Source of the DNA: Petrosia ficiformis
Taxonomy: Eukaryota; Porifera; Demospongiae; Haplosclerida; Petrosiidae
Direction of reading: 5' to 3'
Assembly: GCA_947044365.1 (NCBI GenBank)
Contig: OX345638.1
Span: 2,466,201-2,530,200, forward strand
DNA: 64,000 nt
Shown: piece by piece, positions 48,441 to 59,725 of the stretch
Numbering within the stretch: the first letter of the stretch is position 1
Layout of the letters: every line of letters starts with the position of its first letter
Program-made: the position numbers and the translations under genes
The notes under the pieces: generated by a model
What the model saw: only the letters and a program-made list of their open reading frames with translations
What the model was told of the DNA's origin: nothing
Databases searched by the model: none

Positions 48441-50170
48441 AAAGTGGATGTGTGCCCGCAAACGTTTTGCTATAAACTACATATATCTGTCATGAATAAT
48501 GTACTATAATTATTATAACGAGCGCCGTCGGGACGGGACCCTTGCTTATGTGGCAAAGTAATACAAAGATTAATAATTATGAACTTGACTAGCCTCATCC
48601 CTGGGGATTATGTACATATACTCACATAAGTGCTATGGTCTTGTAAAAGTTGATGCGACCAAGAAAAAGTGTCCATGCACTAAGATTAGGAACACCTCAT
48701 TTAAATTGCTGTCATCAAGCTTGAATACTCAACACTTACAAATTTGTATTCATTATTTTCTAATATCTGAATTTTTGTAGTTCCTTAAATCATAATTCAT
48801 TTAATATTGATAATACCATGATTATTGTGGGATAATTTCATTGTTAGCTACATTTCATACTTCATATTGCATTTTCAATTCAGTGTTTAGATTAATTGTA
48901 AGTTATTATTTGAACAACATCACTAAAAAGAGCTTTGTAAACAAAATTCAACATGCATTCCTCAATATGCTAACAAAACCTTGACTGATTTCTGAGGCAC
49001 AATACATGGTCTTCAAAGACGACTTATTTTTACGAGCTTGATATTCAGGCAACATGCTATCATAAATATTCCATGTTCACTACCCTCTAAAGGCTTGATA
49101 TTCAGGCAACACACTATTATAAATATTTAATGCTCTCTAAAGGTAATGATAACTCAACACATGCTCATTAGTATTAATTATACTTCAATCTATTGTAATG
49201 TTGTATAAAGCTGAATATATTGTTTAATACTATTTGTAAAAGCTCTACTCAAATGATTATTAGTATCATCTCAAGCTTTTGTTTAATGATAACATATATT
49301 ATAAAAGCTCTCTCGTAATATCAATACTGAATTCTAAGTAGCTTCTTAGGCTGTGCACAGTCTCGTAAGATTGTTTGAACTTTTCTACACTACACTATCC
49401 TACAATACAGTACAATACATATAATATACAGCAATATACATTACATGTAATATGTATAAAAAATAGTACACATAGATTAGTTCACTATTTAATATTTATA
49501 ATTCAGTTGTAGGAATCATTATTAAGTTCAAACAAACAAGACAAACAAGACAAACAGGACATACAGGTTATACATCCAGGTTTTTAAGTTTTATTTCAAA
49601 GAAGAGACAATAGAATGAATTAACACACAAATAGCACATATAGATAGGACCCATTTTAAAGTTTTGATAACAAACAGACATAAATTTAACACAAATAGTA
49701 TGTGTATACGTATCTATTTGGTGCAATACAAAATACATCATCTATACATGTCCCAGTACCTCACCTGGTTATACTAAGGTCATGTTACATACATGATAAT
49801 TATATAATATATATACATGAAACTAATACATTATAAATTACACTTACTATTACATTTAGCAATTAAGTAATTATACATTATGTGTCATACAATTGAAGAC
49901 GTCAGATCAACAACTCCATATCATCATGATATAGGAAGCCCACAACTGTAGGTAGCTTCATCAGAACCCAAGATACAGGAACCACACAACTGTAGCATCG
50001 TTAGTAGCTATAGTATAGGAAAACCATAACATTAGTACCTGAAAATTAACTGATAAAAGTTTGTAATAATGACAGAGTAATGAAGGGTGTAGCTAGGAAT
50101 TTGAAAGAGGGTTTCTGGCGCACTGTCGGAAAAATTTTTGGGGTGACCACTCTTTTTTGTGACCACACCC
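48441..50170. other. Intergenic, nothing recognised
   Basis: AT-rich. Only a short tandem duplication (GCTTGATATTCAGGCAACA at about 49038 and 49094) and AAACAAGAC repeats near 49540 were noticed. Confidence 0.5.
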
Positions 50171-50175
50171 ATTAA

Positions 50176-50788
50176 TTAGCGATTCATGTGATTATTAAAT
50201 AAGAGGACACAAGGAGACAGAACTCTAAGTTGTAGAGTAAAAAAGTTAGGCCTAAAGTTATAATATACAAAGCTTTCTAATCGTGAAGAGGGTCCAGCAG
50301 TATCATTCTGCGTGGGTTTCTTCTTGCAAATAAGGTAATCACTTCTTGGAAGTCTATCTCCATCGCATAGTGAATGTGCATCAAACAAAACACAATTGAT
50401 GCAAAAACCACCATTACAGAAGTCCGAGTAGCAAAGCCAAGGGAACTGTTTAATTAAGCCACATTTGCTGGAAAGAGTGTTTCTTGCCATACTCATCCTT
50501 CTGTGGATACTTATAGGAGGTGTCTGGCCTACATGGATTTCTGATAAGCCAAAGCCTCTCTTCATCTGACAAACCTTTAACTTTATCAACACTATAGGTA
50601 CCTAAATCATTCCTACTGAATGTTATTGAAGTGGACTGTGGTACCTGTGGTGGAGAATCAGCTGACTGAGGTGATGGCTCTTCACTATGATGACTAGTCT
50701 TGGCTCTCTTCTCTGTTGACTGGCTAGAACTTGAAGCTGGAAGCCGAACAAATCCAAAAGAACTCAAATACACGTGGTCAGCTATCAA
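50176..50788 (-). pseudogene. TTF-type zinc finger fragment (hAT/ZMYM-like N terminus)
   Basis: Ser/Pro-rich N terminus, then RNPCRPDTSYKYP, KKHSFQQMW and FPWLCYSDFCNGGFCINCVLF, the pattern of TTF-type zinc fingers at the start of hAT-derived and ZMYM-like proteins. The frame shifts near 50465 and the catalytic part is absent. Nucleic-acid binding would be its role in an intact protein. Confidence 0.55.
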
Positions 50789-50971
50789 TCATGTATGCAT
50801 ATACGCGCATATATATATATGCAAGCGTGCGCGCACGTATACGCGAGACTCGCATACCCGTGATCCGAGTTTCACTTTAGTGGGCGAGACCGACCTACTA
50901 GGATCTAGGAGGCCGAAGAACTGTCAGCTTATTTGCTGGCTACGTACGTATTATGAGTTTATTTTAGGGAC

Positions 50972-52183
50972 ATGATGACTTCCAACACCACGTCATCTAT
51001 TATTTGTCAGTATTGTAGTAATACATATCAAGATCCACGAATCCTTTCTTGTCTCCATTCTTATTGTGTACAATGTATTACTAAACTACATGTTGAGGAT
51101 ACAACCTCTATTGTATGTCCCACATGTAATCACTCTACTACTCTACCTGATGGAAGTGCGACCTCTCTCCCACATAACATTCGATTGAGTGAAGAGACTA
51201 AGTTAGAAACAGTCCTATCTAAAGTGACCTCCTCTTCTCCACCTCCTTGTGACTCCTGTGATGAGAACTCTCCTATAGCTTACTGTACAGAGTGTGATGA
51301 TCTCTTGTGTAAAGATTGTTGGGATGCACACCAAAAACTCAAAAAGTCACGTTCACATTCTTCCTTCACTCTCAAAGAAGCTCAGAAGACAAGTCGAGAC
51401 AAACTTATCAAGATGCTTCCTTTGTCATCCTCTTCTTTCTTGTCTTGTACATGTCAATATCACAATAATGAGACACTTGACTTATATTGTCAACAGTGTA
51501 CTATTCCAGTATGTATTAAGTGTAGTGGTATTAGTCACAAAGATCATCCAGTCCATCAGGTGAGTCAACAGATCATACAAAAAAAGGAAGAGATACAACA
51601 GTGTTTAGAAGTATTACAGTTAGCTCAGCAAAATCTCAAGAATGTCATGATAGCTGGTGAAGAGATGAAGGAAAAGATCAATGCTCATAAGATTGAAGTT
51701 GACACTACCATTCGACAAGCATTTGCTAAACTTCAACAGCTTCTTCATCAACGTGAGCAAGCTTTGTTAGCTAAAAGTAGCGAAACAACCATGGCCAAAG
51801 ATATACGACTTTCCATCCAACTGGAGAACATTCAACGTCTCTCGGACTCCATGAGTCATTATCACTCTCTTGCCTCCATCACTACTAGTGAGTACAATGA
51901 TGTTGAATTACTCTCTATTGCTCATACACTACACAGAAGAGCTAATGACCTTCAAACGCTATACTCAGAGATATCTCTTGATCTCTGTGAGTCACCCAAC
52001 ATATCAGTTGAGGTGAATACTGATACACTAACTGGTATGATAACAGAGTTTGGGTGTATATCTGATACCTCTCCTAGTAACAGTACAGCTGTAATACCTC
52101 GTAATAAGTTGACTGTGGGGACAGAGATGAAAATAAAGGTGGTCTCTAGGGATAGCAGAGGACAGGTAGTAGATCATGGAGGA
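50972..52183 (+). CDS. TRIM-type RING/B-box/coiled-coil exon, possible 5' part of a TRIM-FXR chimera
   Basis: 404 codons from ATG 50972. RING finger C3HC4 (C12, C15, C27, H29, C32, C35, C49, C52) suggests E3 ubiquitin ligase activity. Two B-box fingers follow (about 93-129 and 163-197), then a coiled coil (about 200-310) and the start of a filamin-like region. It closely matches the full TRIM-NHL gene at 59726-61927 but diverges at about 52180, where the filamin and NHL repeats are lost. Unspliced, it ends at a TAA at 52187-52189. A GT donor at 52184 would instead join, in phase 0, to an FXR KH exon at 52292. Either a truncated duplicate or the head of a fusion gene. Confidence 0.75.
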
Positions 52184-52291
52184 GTATAATTATATGTAAC
52201 ATGTGTAGTGTCTCAGTACATACATGTATATACACTACATGTACATGTATACATGTAAATTATACCTTCACTAATATTAATTATATTACAG

Positions 52292-55200
52292 CAGCCAATA
52301 GAAACACATGTACTTCAAGAGACTCCTGGAGTCATTGAAGAGAAGTTTTATATCCATTCTGAATGTATTGGATTTGCTATGGGAAAACAGGGTTGGAATG
52401 TGAATCAGGCTCGTGAAATTCCTGGAGTTTGTTCTATTGAGTTTGATGACAACAGCTCAATGTTTACTATACGAGCTGAGGTTAGTGTATGTATATGTAC
52501 ACACACGTACATGCACATTGTGTATGTTGAGTGCTGTTTTAGTTTGACAATAGTGAACACTTTTAATATTGATGGATGGATCGATGTGGATAGATGATGG
52601 ATGGATGATGATGGCTAGATGATGAGTGGATGATGGATGGATGAATAGATGATGAATGGTTGATGGAGACATTTGTGCTTATATCTACATGTACATTGTA
52701 AAACTTTTAATAAATACATGTTTGTCCTTTTTAGACAAGAGAAGCAGCCATTGATGCTAGAGAACTTTTGGAATTTACTTGTGAGATAATGCTAATACCA
52801 AGGGATCTTGCTATGAAGGTCGTAGGTCGTGGGGGTAATATTGTGCAGCAGGTATTAGATAAGTCTCGTTTGAACAATATAAAAGTTATAGGAGATGAAG
52901 AAACACGAGAGAGAAAGATTAACGCTAAAGGACAGGTTAGGATCAGATTCTGTTGACCTTTGTACTTTAAAACTATACAAGATCTTTAAAATTTTTAATC
53001 ATTACAAGTATGCATTTCTAGTGTATGTGTGACAAAACGAGAGATGTGGTTACTAGGGATAAAGTCATACCCCCGGTACCTCGCTAGTATTCAGCGATAG
53101 CCTTGTGATATTTATTCAAATTTTGAACGTACATGTAGCATAGTTTCGGGAGGGTTACTGTAAATGGTTTGAAAAAGTGTGTGTTTGTGTGTGTGTGTGT
53201 TTAGACAGTGTTTGTCAGATCCTCAGGCCATTGCAGAATAAACAGGTGGCCCTGTGGAGACTGACTCCCAACTGAATGACAGACCTCTCTCTGATCAGGA
53301 GGTAACTTCTCCCCTGAAACTTCAGTGGTACAAATATTTGACCTTAACTTAATTTTATTGATATCTCAATTAAGCTAAAGTGCTAAGCTTAAAAACTTAA
53401 ACAAGCATAATAGGTCTCTCTTCAGGTCTAGTGCTTTTGTTTTCTATTTTTATCCAACTTATCTTGATCGTCTGTGGTTATTATTGTAGCATGCAGGCTT
53501 ACAGAGTCTATATGCTTTGTTGATTATAGTAAATAGATTAGCAATTAGCTACTTAACATAAAGCAGTGTCATGAAAGTATTTAACAATCTTAACTTTTAA
53601 CATATTCACATATGCTTTGATGCTTTGGTGTTAGTGGTCTCCTGACATGCCTTGGGACCAGAATTGGGGGTTAAAGACATCTTTGCTGGAGTCCCAACCC
53701 TCTCCTCTCTATCTGCATCTGAAAATGCTTATAGAGTCCTGTTTACCAATGCATCAGTAAATACATGTAATAATAACTTACTTACAAAACTTTGAAGTTA
53801 AATAATGGCCCAATCTTACTGGATTATATAAAACTCCCTGAAAACTTTACCTACCATGTGCTTATACACGTGCTCTCCTAATTAACCCTAGGTGGGTGTT
53901 TTGCTATTACAGATGCTGTTGTGTATGTGTGTGTGTGTGTGACCCCACTGTACCTCAAGAAATTAGATTTTCTTGACAGTCAGTAGATAGTCTATTAGTT
54001 AACCAGTGTATCCCCTAGAATAAATATTAAGGCACATGACAAGCGGTTGCTTGACTGTAGTTTTGTTGTACATGTAGTTTGACAAAATGACTGCTTTTAG
54101 TTATAGTTATACATGTACTGTAGTACATGTATATGTACATGTACATGTACATGTCTGGTTTCTCAAATGTTTAACTTTAAGCTTACTTAATTTTAGTTAA
54201 CTAACTAAAAGTTCCCATTATTGGCCAATTTTCATTTAGTTAGTTATACATGTAGTTATTGCATATTGGTAATTTAGTTATAGTTTAGTAAACTAAAAGT
54301 CAAAATGCCTTACTAAAAGAAGTTTTAGTTACTGTATAATAAACTAAAATAGTTGTACTAGACTGGTACATGTACATGTATAATTATGATTGACTAAATT
54401 ATACATGTATATTGTCTACATGTACATGTATAATTATTAGGTACCTTTTGAGCTTCTTGGTCGAAAGAAAGCCATTGAGAATGCCAAACTTATGTTCGAT
54501 TATCATTTGGATCATTTGAGGGTAAGTTAATCCATCCATTTTACAACTGTACTTGCATTCATTTATCCATCCTACTATCTACTATTTATCCTATCTACAT
54601 GTACATCTATCTAAGCATCTATCCATTCAAACATTCATTCTATCCATTCGTTCATTTTACATGTACATGTACATGTATTTACATCTAAGCATCTTTTATT
54701 CTATCATTCTACCCAAACATTCATTCTTCTATCCATTCCTTCCAGTGTTTTGAAAAGCAGTTTTATTCAATACTATTTAATCCATCTTCTATCCATCTAT
54801 CTATCATCTATTCATCAATCCTTATTTCATTTGTCCTTATGTACATGTATATCCATCCACTTGTTTATTCTTTATACATTTTTTACATATTTATAGGAAA
54901 CAAACACTATTTCACAAGATAGACAAGAGATTACACGTAAATTAAGAGACAGTGGTATTGATGATCCACCTACATTGTACCCACGCCCTAATCCACCTCG
55001 TGGAGGAAGAGTGAGAAGAAGGGGTAGAAGGAGAGGGAGACCTCGAAGGTATGGATATTTATTCTTGGTGCATAAGTACTACATGTAGTTACATGTACAT
55101 GTACATTGTACAGTACATACACAGTACATAAACATGTATATATGAACAAATGACTATTAAACGATGGAAAAGAATCAGGATTATAGCAATGATGATAGTG

Positions 55201-55939
55201 AATCACCAGAAAAGCAAAAAATTCAGGAAAGAGGTGTGTGTACATGTTTGTCTTTTCTATCTGTATCTCTCTATCTGTTTGTGTGTGTCTCTCTCTCGAT
55301 CTGTCTGTTTGTTCCTGTGTTTGTGTGTGTGTATCTCTCTGTCTGTTTGTCCCTGTGTTTGTGTGTCTCTCTCAATCTATTTGTCCCTGTGTTCATGTAT
55401 GTATGGCGTAAACTCTTCATAATAACCACACTTTTATTCTATTTCTAATGTCCTTTGTTTAGTATCAACTAAATTTAGTACTTTAGTTTGTGCCTGTGTT
55501 TGTGTCTGTCTGTTTGTCCCTCTGTGTCTGTTTGTCCCTGTGTTTGTGTGTGTGTCTCTCTGTCTGTTTGTGCCTGTGTTTGTGTGTGTCTGTCTGTTTG
55601 TCCCTGTGTGTCTCTCTGTGCCTGTTTGTTCCTGTGTTTGTGTGTTTCTGTATCTCTCTCTGTCTGTTTGTCCCTGTGTTTGTATGTGTGTATAGTTTAA
55701 CCTCTTCATAATAACCACACTTTTTTCCTACATCTAATGTCCTTTGTTTAGTTGATAGTCCAGGTACTGAAAATCAAATTAGTAGCTCTCCACCTGATAG
55801 GAGAAGAAGACCACGAGGAAAAAGAAGATATCAGAATGAGAGACGGAATAATCCACCTAATGATAGACAAACAGGTGACACTTCTGAAGACGCTGAAGAA
55901 TGGCCTCTACCAAATGCACAGCCAACAACTAATACATGA
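52292..55939 (+). CDS. FMRP/FXR-family KH-domain exons
   Basis: Exons at 52292-52480, 52741-52935 (acceptor chosen to keep frame; 52734 also has an AG), 54441-54521, 54897-55048, about 55160-55233 and 55752-55939. The first carries a KH1-like domain ([28 protein letters not shown]). The second holds KH2 with the GRGG loop ([12 protein letters not shown]), and the third completes it ([17 protein letters not shown]). Then come RG-rich tails ([27 protein letters not shown]) like FXR RGG regions, ending in TGA at 55937. This family binds mRNA and regulates translation. The N-terminal Tudor/Agenet part is absent; a TRIM exon lies in its place. The acidic exon near 55160 has lost its clear acceptor, so the C terminus may be impaired. 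Confidence 0.7.
52936..54440. other. Large intron of the FXR-like gene
   Basis: 1.5 kb, far longer than local introns. Contains short (GT)n runs (near 53180 and 53920) and, from about 54000, ACATGTACATGTA repeats and ACTAAAA-rich sequence that is also present inverted at 46987-47510. No exon confidently seen. Confidence 0.5.
54555..54860. repeat. (ATCC)n-type microsatellite
   Basis: CTATCCATC-type tetranucleotide repeats, inverse of 46660-46870. Confidence 0.85.
55250..55420. repeat. CTGTCTGTTTGTCCCTGTGT minisatellite, part 1
   Basis: Low-complexity units of about 30 bp (TCTCTCTGTCTGTTTGTCCC, CTGTGTTTGTGTGTG) in an intron of the FXR-like gene. Inverse copy at about 36510-36610. Confidence 0.85.
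55487..55693. repeat. CTGTCTGTTTGTCCCTGTGT minisatellite, part 2
   Basis: Same units as the preceding array. The sequence around each array (CTTCATAATAACCACACTTTT) is duplicated, so the intron segment itself was duplicated. Confidence 0.85.
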
Positions 55940-56399
55940 CAATCACATGTCGTAATTATACCAATCTTCTCCGGCCATCTTTAACACTTGAACTTTATAT
56001 GCAATAGTGACACACTATAAATATTGTTAACTATACAATAAGTACTTTAACTGCATACATTAAATTATGTGGTATGTTATAATATTACACTTATATTTTT
56101 TCAACCATTTTATTTCATTCTCTACACAGGTTAGATTTTTTGAATCGAGATTATTACTTCCTTTTCCTTTGATTATTAATTAATTCCTTTCCTTGATTAA
56201 TATTATTAATTTCAATACCTTATTATATTAATTGCTGCATAAAAACCTACATGTATTGTGGATGCAGCATTCCTCTATCTATCTATCTATCATGTCATTG
56301 CTCAAAATAGGCGGGAAAACAGGTAACCATAGTAACACGTCTATAATAAACACAATATGTCTGAAAAGCAAAGGTAATCTACAATCACAGTTCCGTGGA

Positions 56400-56480
56400 A
56401 ATATAACATATATAATTATATATATATATAATATATATATAATTATATATATTATATATATATATTATATATATCATGAT
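56400..56480. repeat. (AT)n microsatellite
   Basis: Long AT/TA run in intron 1 of the ZBBX-like gene; a second run lies at 56698-56757. Confidence 0.9.
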
Positions 56481-56707
56481 ATTTTTCTCACAGATCAAAT
56501 CCTATAGTCACTTCTGAGCATACAGCTCATTTGCACAAAGGGAGTCAACGGATGGAAGAAAGATTGAGAATGTTGAAGAAAGTCATGGCTGTTGAGAAAA
56601 GTCAAAGAATGTATGTCAATTGTGTAGTATGTCTTTTTATTTACCTTTCTGAGCTCGCCACATTCCAATATAATTATCTCTTGAATTACTACATAAAGTA
56701 TATATAT

Positions 56708-56739
<32 letters not shown>

Positions 56740-56859
56740 ATATATAAATATATTATTTATTTCCATGGCAATCAGTTTTAGGGCATATTATAACTCATTA
56801 ATCACCATAGTTACTGTATACTATACCTCAGGGAATTAGAAGATTGACTATTCAATTTT

Positions 56860-57385
56860 TATGGCCCGTAGGGCCATCCCTATGATTGCTTTCCCACGGG
56901 TTCGATGTATGTTTATATATAATTATATATAAAATATATATACTTGTGTCACTTGCGCGACTATGCGTTGTATACGTAGTTAAGGAAGTTGCGTCATTCC
57001 CGGGGGCTCGGTCAATTAATGGGCGTGGCGCGTAAAAGAACGCGCGTTTGAGCTACAGACCAGCCAGGAAGATTCAGAAAGGATGTAAAACTGCTAATAA
57101 CTGTTGTATATAGCAGAGAAACAGTATAGATATTATGCAAGAATCTTTAACAAGTAAGTATGATAAGTTGTTGAGTTTCAAACACGAGGAAGTCATCATT
57201 TAGAACCTTGAAGGAGTACCTCAGTCAGTTCATCAGACATCTGTGTATTTAGACTGCAATTAGGCTTACACTTACGTATTCAGGCCCCAGGAGTACACAG
57301 AAAGGTAGAGACACTAGTGCCATCAGCAATGCTTAATACATAGTCATCACAAAGCAAATATAGGGATGTTTTTTTCTCTATATAC
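56860..57385. mobile_element. MITE with CCCTATGATTGCTTT ends, copy 2
   Basis: Same left end as 38030 (GGCCCGTAGGGCCATCCCTA), same GGGCTCGGTCAATTAATGGG core, and right end AAAGCAAATATAGGGAT, but a divergent middle. It is immediately followed by copy 3. Confidence 0.7.
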
Positions 57386-57391
57386 ACTTGT

Positions 57392-57815
57392 TATGGCCCT
57401 ATGGTTGCTTTCCCACGGGTTCGATGTATGTTTATATTATATAATATTCTTGTGTCACTTATGCGAGTATGCGTTGTATACGTAGTTAAGGAAGTTACGT
57501 CATTCCCGGGACTCGGTCAATTAATGGGCGTGGCGCGTAAAAGAACGCGCGCTCTACAGAGTACAGACAAGAGTAGAAGAAAGAAAGCTGTAGCTCTACT
57601 AGCTTATGTAGAAACTGGAACTAATAGCTGGCTATTCTTCCTGAAATATATTTCTAAAGTTCTAGAAGGTCTTTAAAAGGTAAGGAGAGTAGATAATCGA
57701 AATAATAACTATAGTAGGCTGTTGTGTTTCAGGCATGATAAAGTTAGCCATGATTACTGAATGCTGGACACCACAAAGCAATCATAGGGATACTTTTTTC
57801 TCTATATACACTTGT
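57392..57815. mobile_element. MITE with CCCTATGATTGCTTT ends, copy 3
   Basis: Head-to-tail after copy 2 and close to copy 1 along its full length, including the tail TTTTTTCTCTATATACACTTG. Confidence 0.7.
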
Positions 57816-58693
57816 TATTTATAATTATAGTAGTGACTGTAAAGGTTATTGGAAATCTGGACAAACAGGACCATTGACAATCAATAGAAGCAATGAGACA
57901 GGTTCTGGTGGTGATAAACAGGTATTCAAAACACGTAAGGTATGTCATTTACTGAATTAGCCCCCGTCCCTTCAAAGTTCCTGTATATACCTTTATTTCT
58001 TGAGCAATCAAGTTAGTATAATGAATGGTGTATTGACTCCAAAGGAGGAGAGGGCATACAACTCTGAAATGCCAAGATACAATCTCCTTATGAATTTATT
58101 TTTAGTAACATTTCCAAAGTCACACCTCTTTCTCATATACTGTACTATAGTCTATACTACTATTGTGTTAACTATTTTTAACCTTTCGAATAAAAACTAC
58201 TTTGCCATTTGTATTACTGTCTGTATACATTAATTTGAACTGAAGTATCTGTATTTAGTAGCATTGAAAAGGATTGGCTAGTATACGTATATTCATGAAT
58301 CTTAAAGTTAGCTGCCTTACCATTCTAATTCTTTTCTCATAGTTAGAATAAAAGTGTGGTCAATGTGAACAATACAGAGCTTCTCTGGTAAGTCTAATCT
58401 CTAACTGCAATCTTTTATGTGATATTATGTGCATGTATTATTAGGTATGTGTGGAGTGTACTGAGAATTACTGTACTGTGTGTTTCTCTAAGTTCCATCA
58501 CAAAGGAGCCCTATCACATCATCATATCAGACCTCTGTCTAATGCTATAGTGAGTGAAAATATTACTTAGTACAATAAGTGTGTTTTAATACTGACATTG
58601 AAATGTTTATATAGTACTTTGATAGATGATCTATTTTTATAACAAATCAGCAGTAATTAATATGCAGCATGGACTGTGTGATGCTAGTGGCCA

Positions 58694-58830
58694 TTGTACA
58701 TGTATATCCATTCTGAATGTGCTATGGGAAAACTGGGTTGGAATGTGAATCAGGCTCGTGAAATTCCTGGAGTTGTTTCTATTGACTACAGCCCAATGTT
58801 TACTATACGAGCTGAGGCTAGTAGATGTAT
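58694..58830 (+). pseudogene. FXR KH1 exon fragment
   Basis: Copy of about 52360-52480 ([16 protein letters not shown] and SPMFTIRAEA) with a small deletion, and with the donor changed. It is followed, as in the parent, by a GATGGATGATGG microsatellite (59050-59250). A duplicated, non-functional segment. Confidence 0.8.
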
Positions 58831-59049
58831 ATGTACCAGTGTTCTGCCCACATTGGTCGGCACTGATCAGGAGTAACCACCTCTCAGATAATACATATAG
58901 GATACTGAGACAGTATTAAGTATATACTGGATAAACAGCACTAAATGCAATGTAGACCACTCTAAATATCCTAGGCAGAACACTGATGTACATTGCATAT
59001 GTTGAGTGTTGTTTTAGTTTGACAATAGTGACCCCTTTTAGTTATATTT

Positions 59050-59250
59050 ATATTGAATAGATGATGAGTGGATGATGGATAGATGATGAGTGGATGGATG
59101 ACGGATAAATGATGAATGGATGATGGATGGATAGATGAAGAATGGATGACGGATAGATGACGAGTGGATGATAGATAGATGATAAATGGATGGATGACAG
59201 ATAGATGACGAGTGGATGATAGATAGATGATGGATGGATGGATCCTTTTG
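59050..59250. repeat. GATGGATAGATGA microsatellite
   Basis: Tetranucleotide-based repeats related to those at 52570-52660. Confidence 0.9.
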
Positions 59251-59515
59251 ACCATATATGGATATAAGGATGGGTTATTTATGTAAACCACACCCTATCT
59301 AATTAGGTGTTTCCTGTACAAACTATATCATGGTATATTGGTAGTGAATAATGAGATGTTTAATTATAATAAAATAATTTTCTTTGTAGTCAAGTTAAGA
59401 AATAATCATAATGATGACATTACATCAGATCATGTAGAATAAAAATTTGATTCTGATGCACATTTCATTACAGATGTCTCATCAGCGAACTGAATGTTAC
59501 TTGGCAGGCTATTAA
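59250..59515 (+). repeat. Orphan copy of an NLR upstream region
   Basis: Matches the sequence upstream of NLR gene A (about 10920-11180), including CATAATGATGACATTACATC and TGAACTGAATGTTACTTGGC, with no NLR exon nearby. Confidence 0.7.
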
Positions 59516-59725
59516 AAAGTATATAATTATAATTGTACTATTTTAGGTTGATTCTTCTGTTAGTTATAATGATCATTACAAAAGAATGTCACAAAGTTTA
59601 TTGCAGATTACAAACGACAGAATTATATATATATAGTGTATCTCGTGTTTTACTCAATAAAATTGTTAATCATGTGCCTGTAACCAGGCAACAAATCAAA
59701 ATATGCAACAAAATTTATAACACTA

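Larger units (their letters stand above)
56357..58552 (+). pseudogene. ZBBX-like zinc finger B-box gene, 5' part, broken
   Basis: Exons 56357-56373 (ATG start), 56494-56610, 57831-57939, about 58351-58388 and about 58445-58552 join with compatible phases. After a basic/coiled N terminus (QRMEERLRMLKKVMAVEKSQ) comes CGQCEQYRASL, then [20 protein letters not shown] and GALSHHH, a B-box-like zinc finger resembling ZBBX proteins. A TAA occurs in frame at the start of exon 4 (TTA GAA TAA), and no further exons follow; an FXR fragment begins instead. The intron 56611-57830 is filled by two MITE copies. Assignment to ZBBX is from motif memory only. Confidence 0.5.

Noticed and set aside
53160..53760. 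Possible exon in the large FXR intron
   Set aside because: Short open stretches without borders or similarity to FXR, and the flanking exons already join cleanly in phase 0.
55434..55718. Open frames on both strands over the CTGTCTGTTTGT arrays
   Set aside because: Low-complexity repeats give stop-free frames on both strands; the translations are only Cys/Val/Leu/Ser or Thr/Gln/Asn/Arg repeats.
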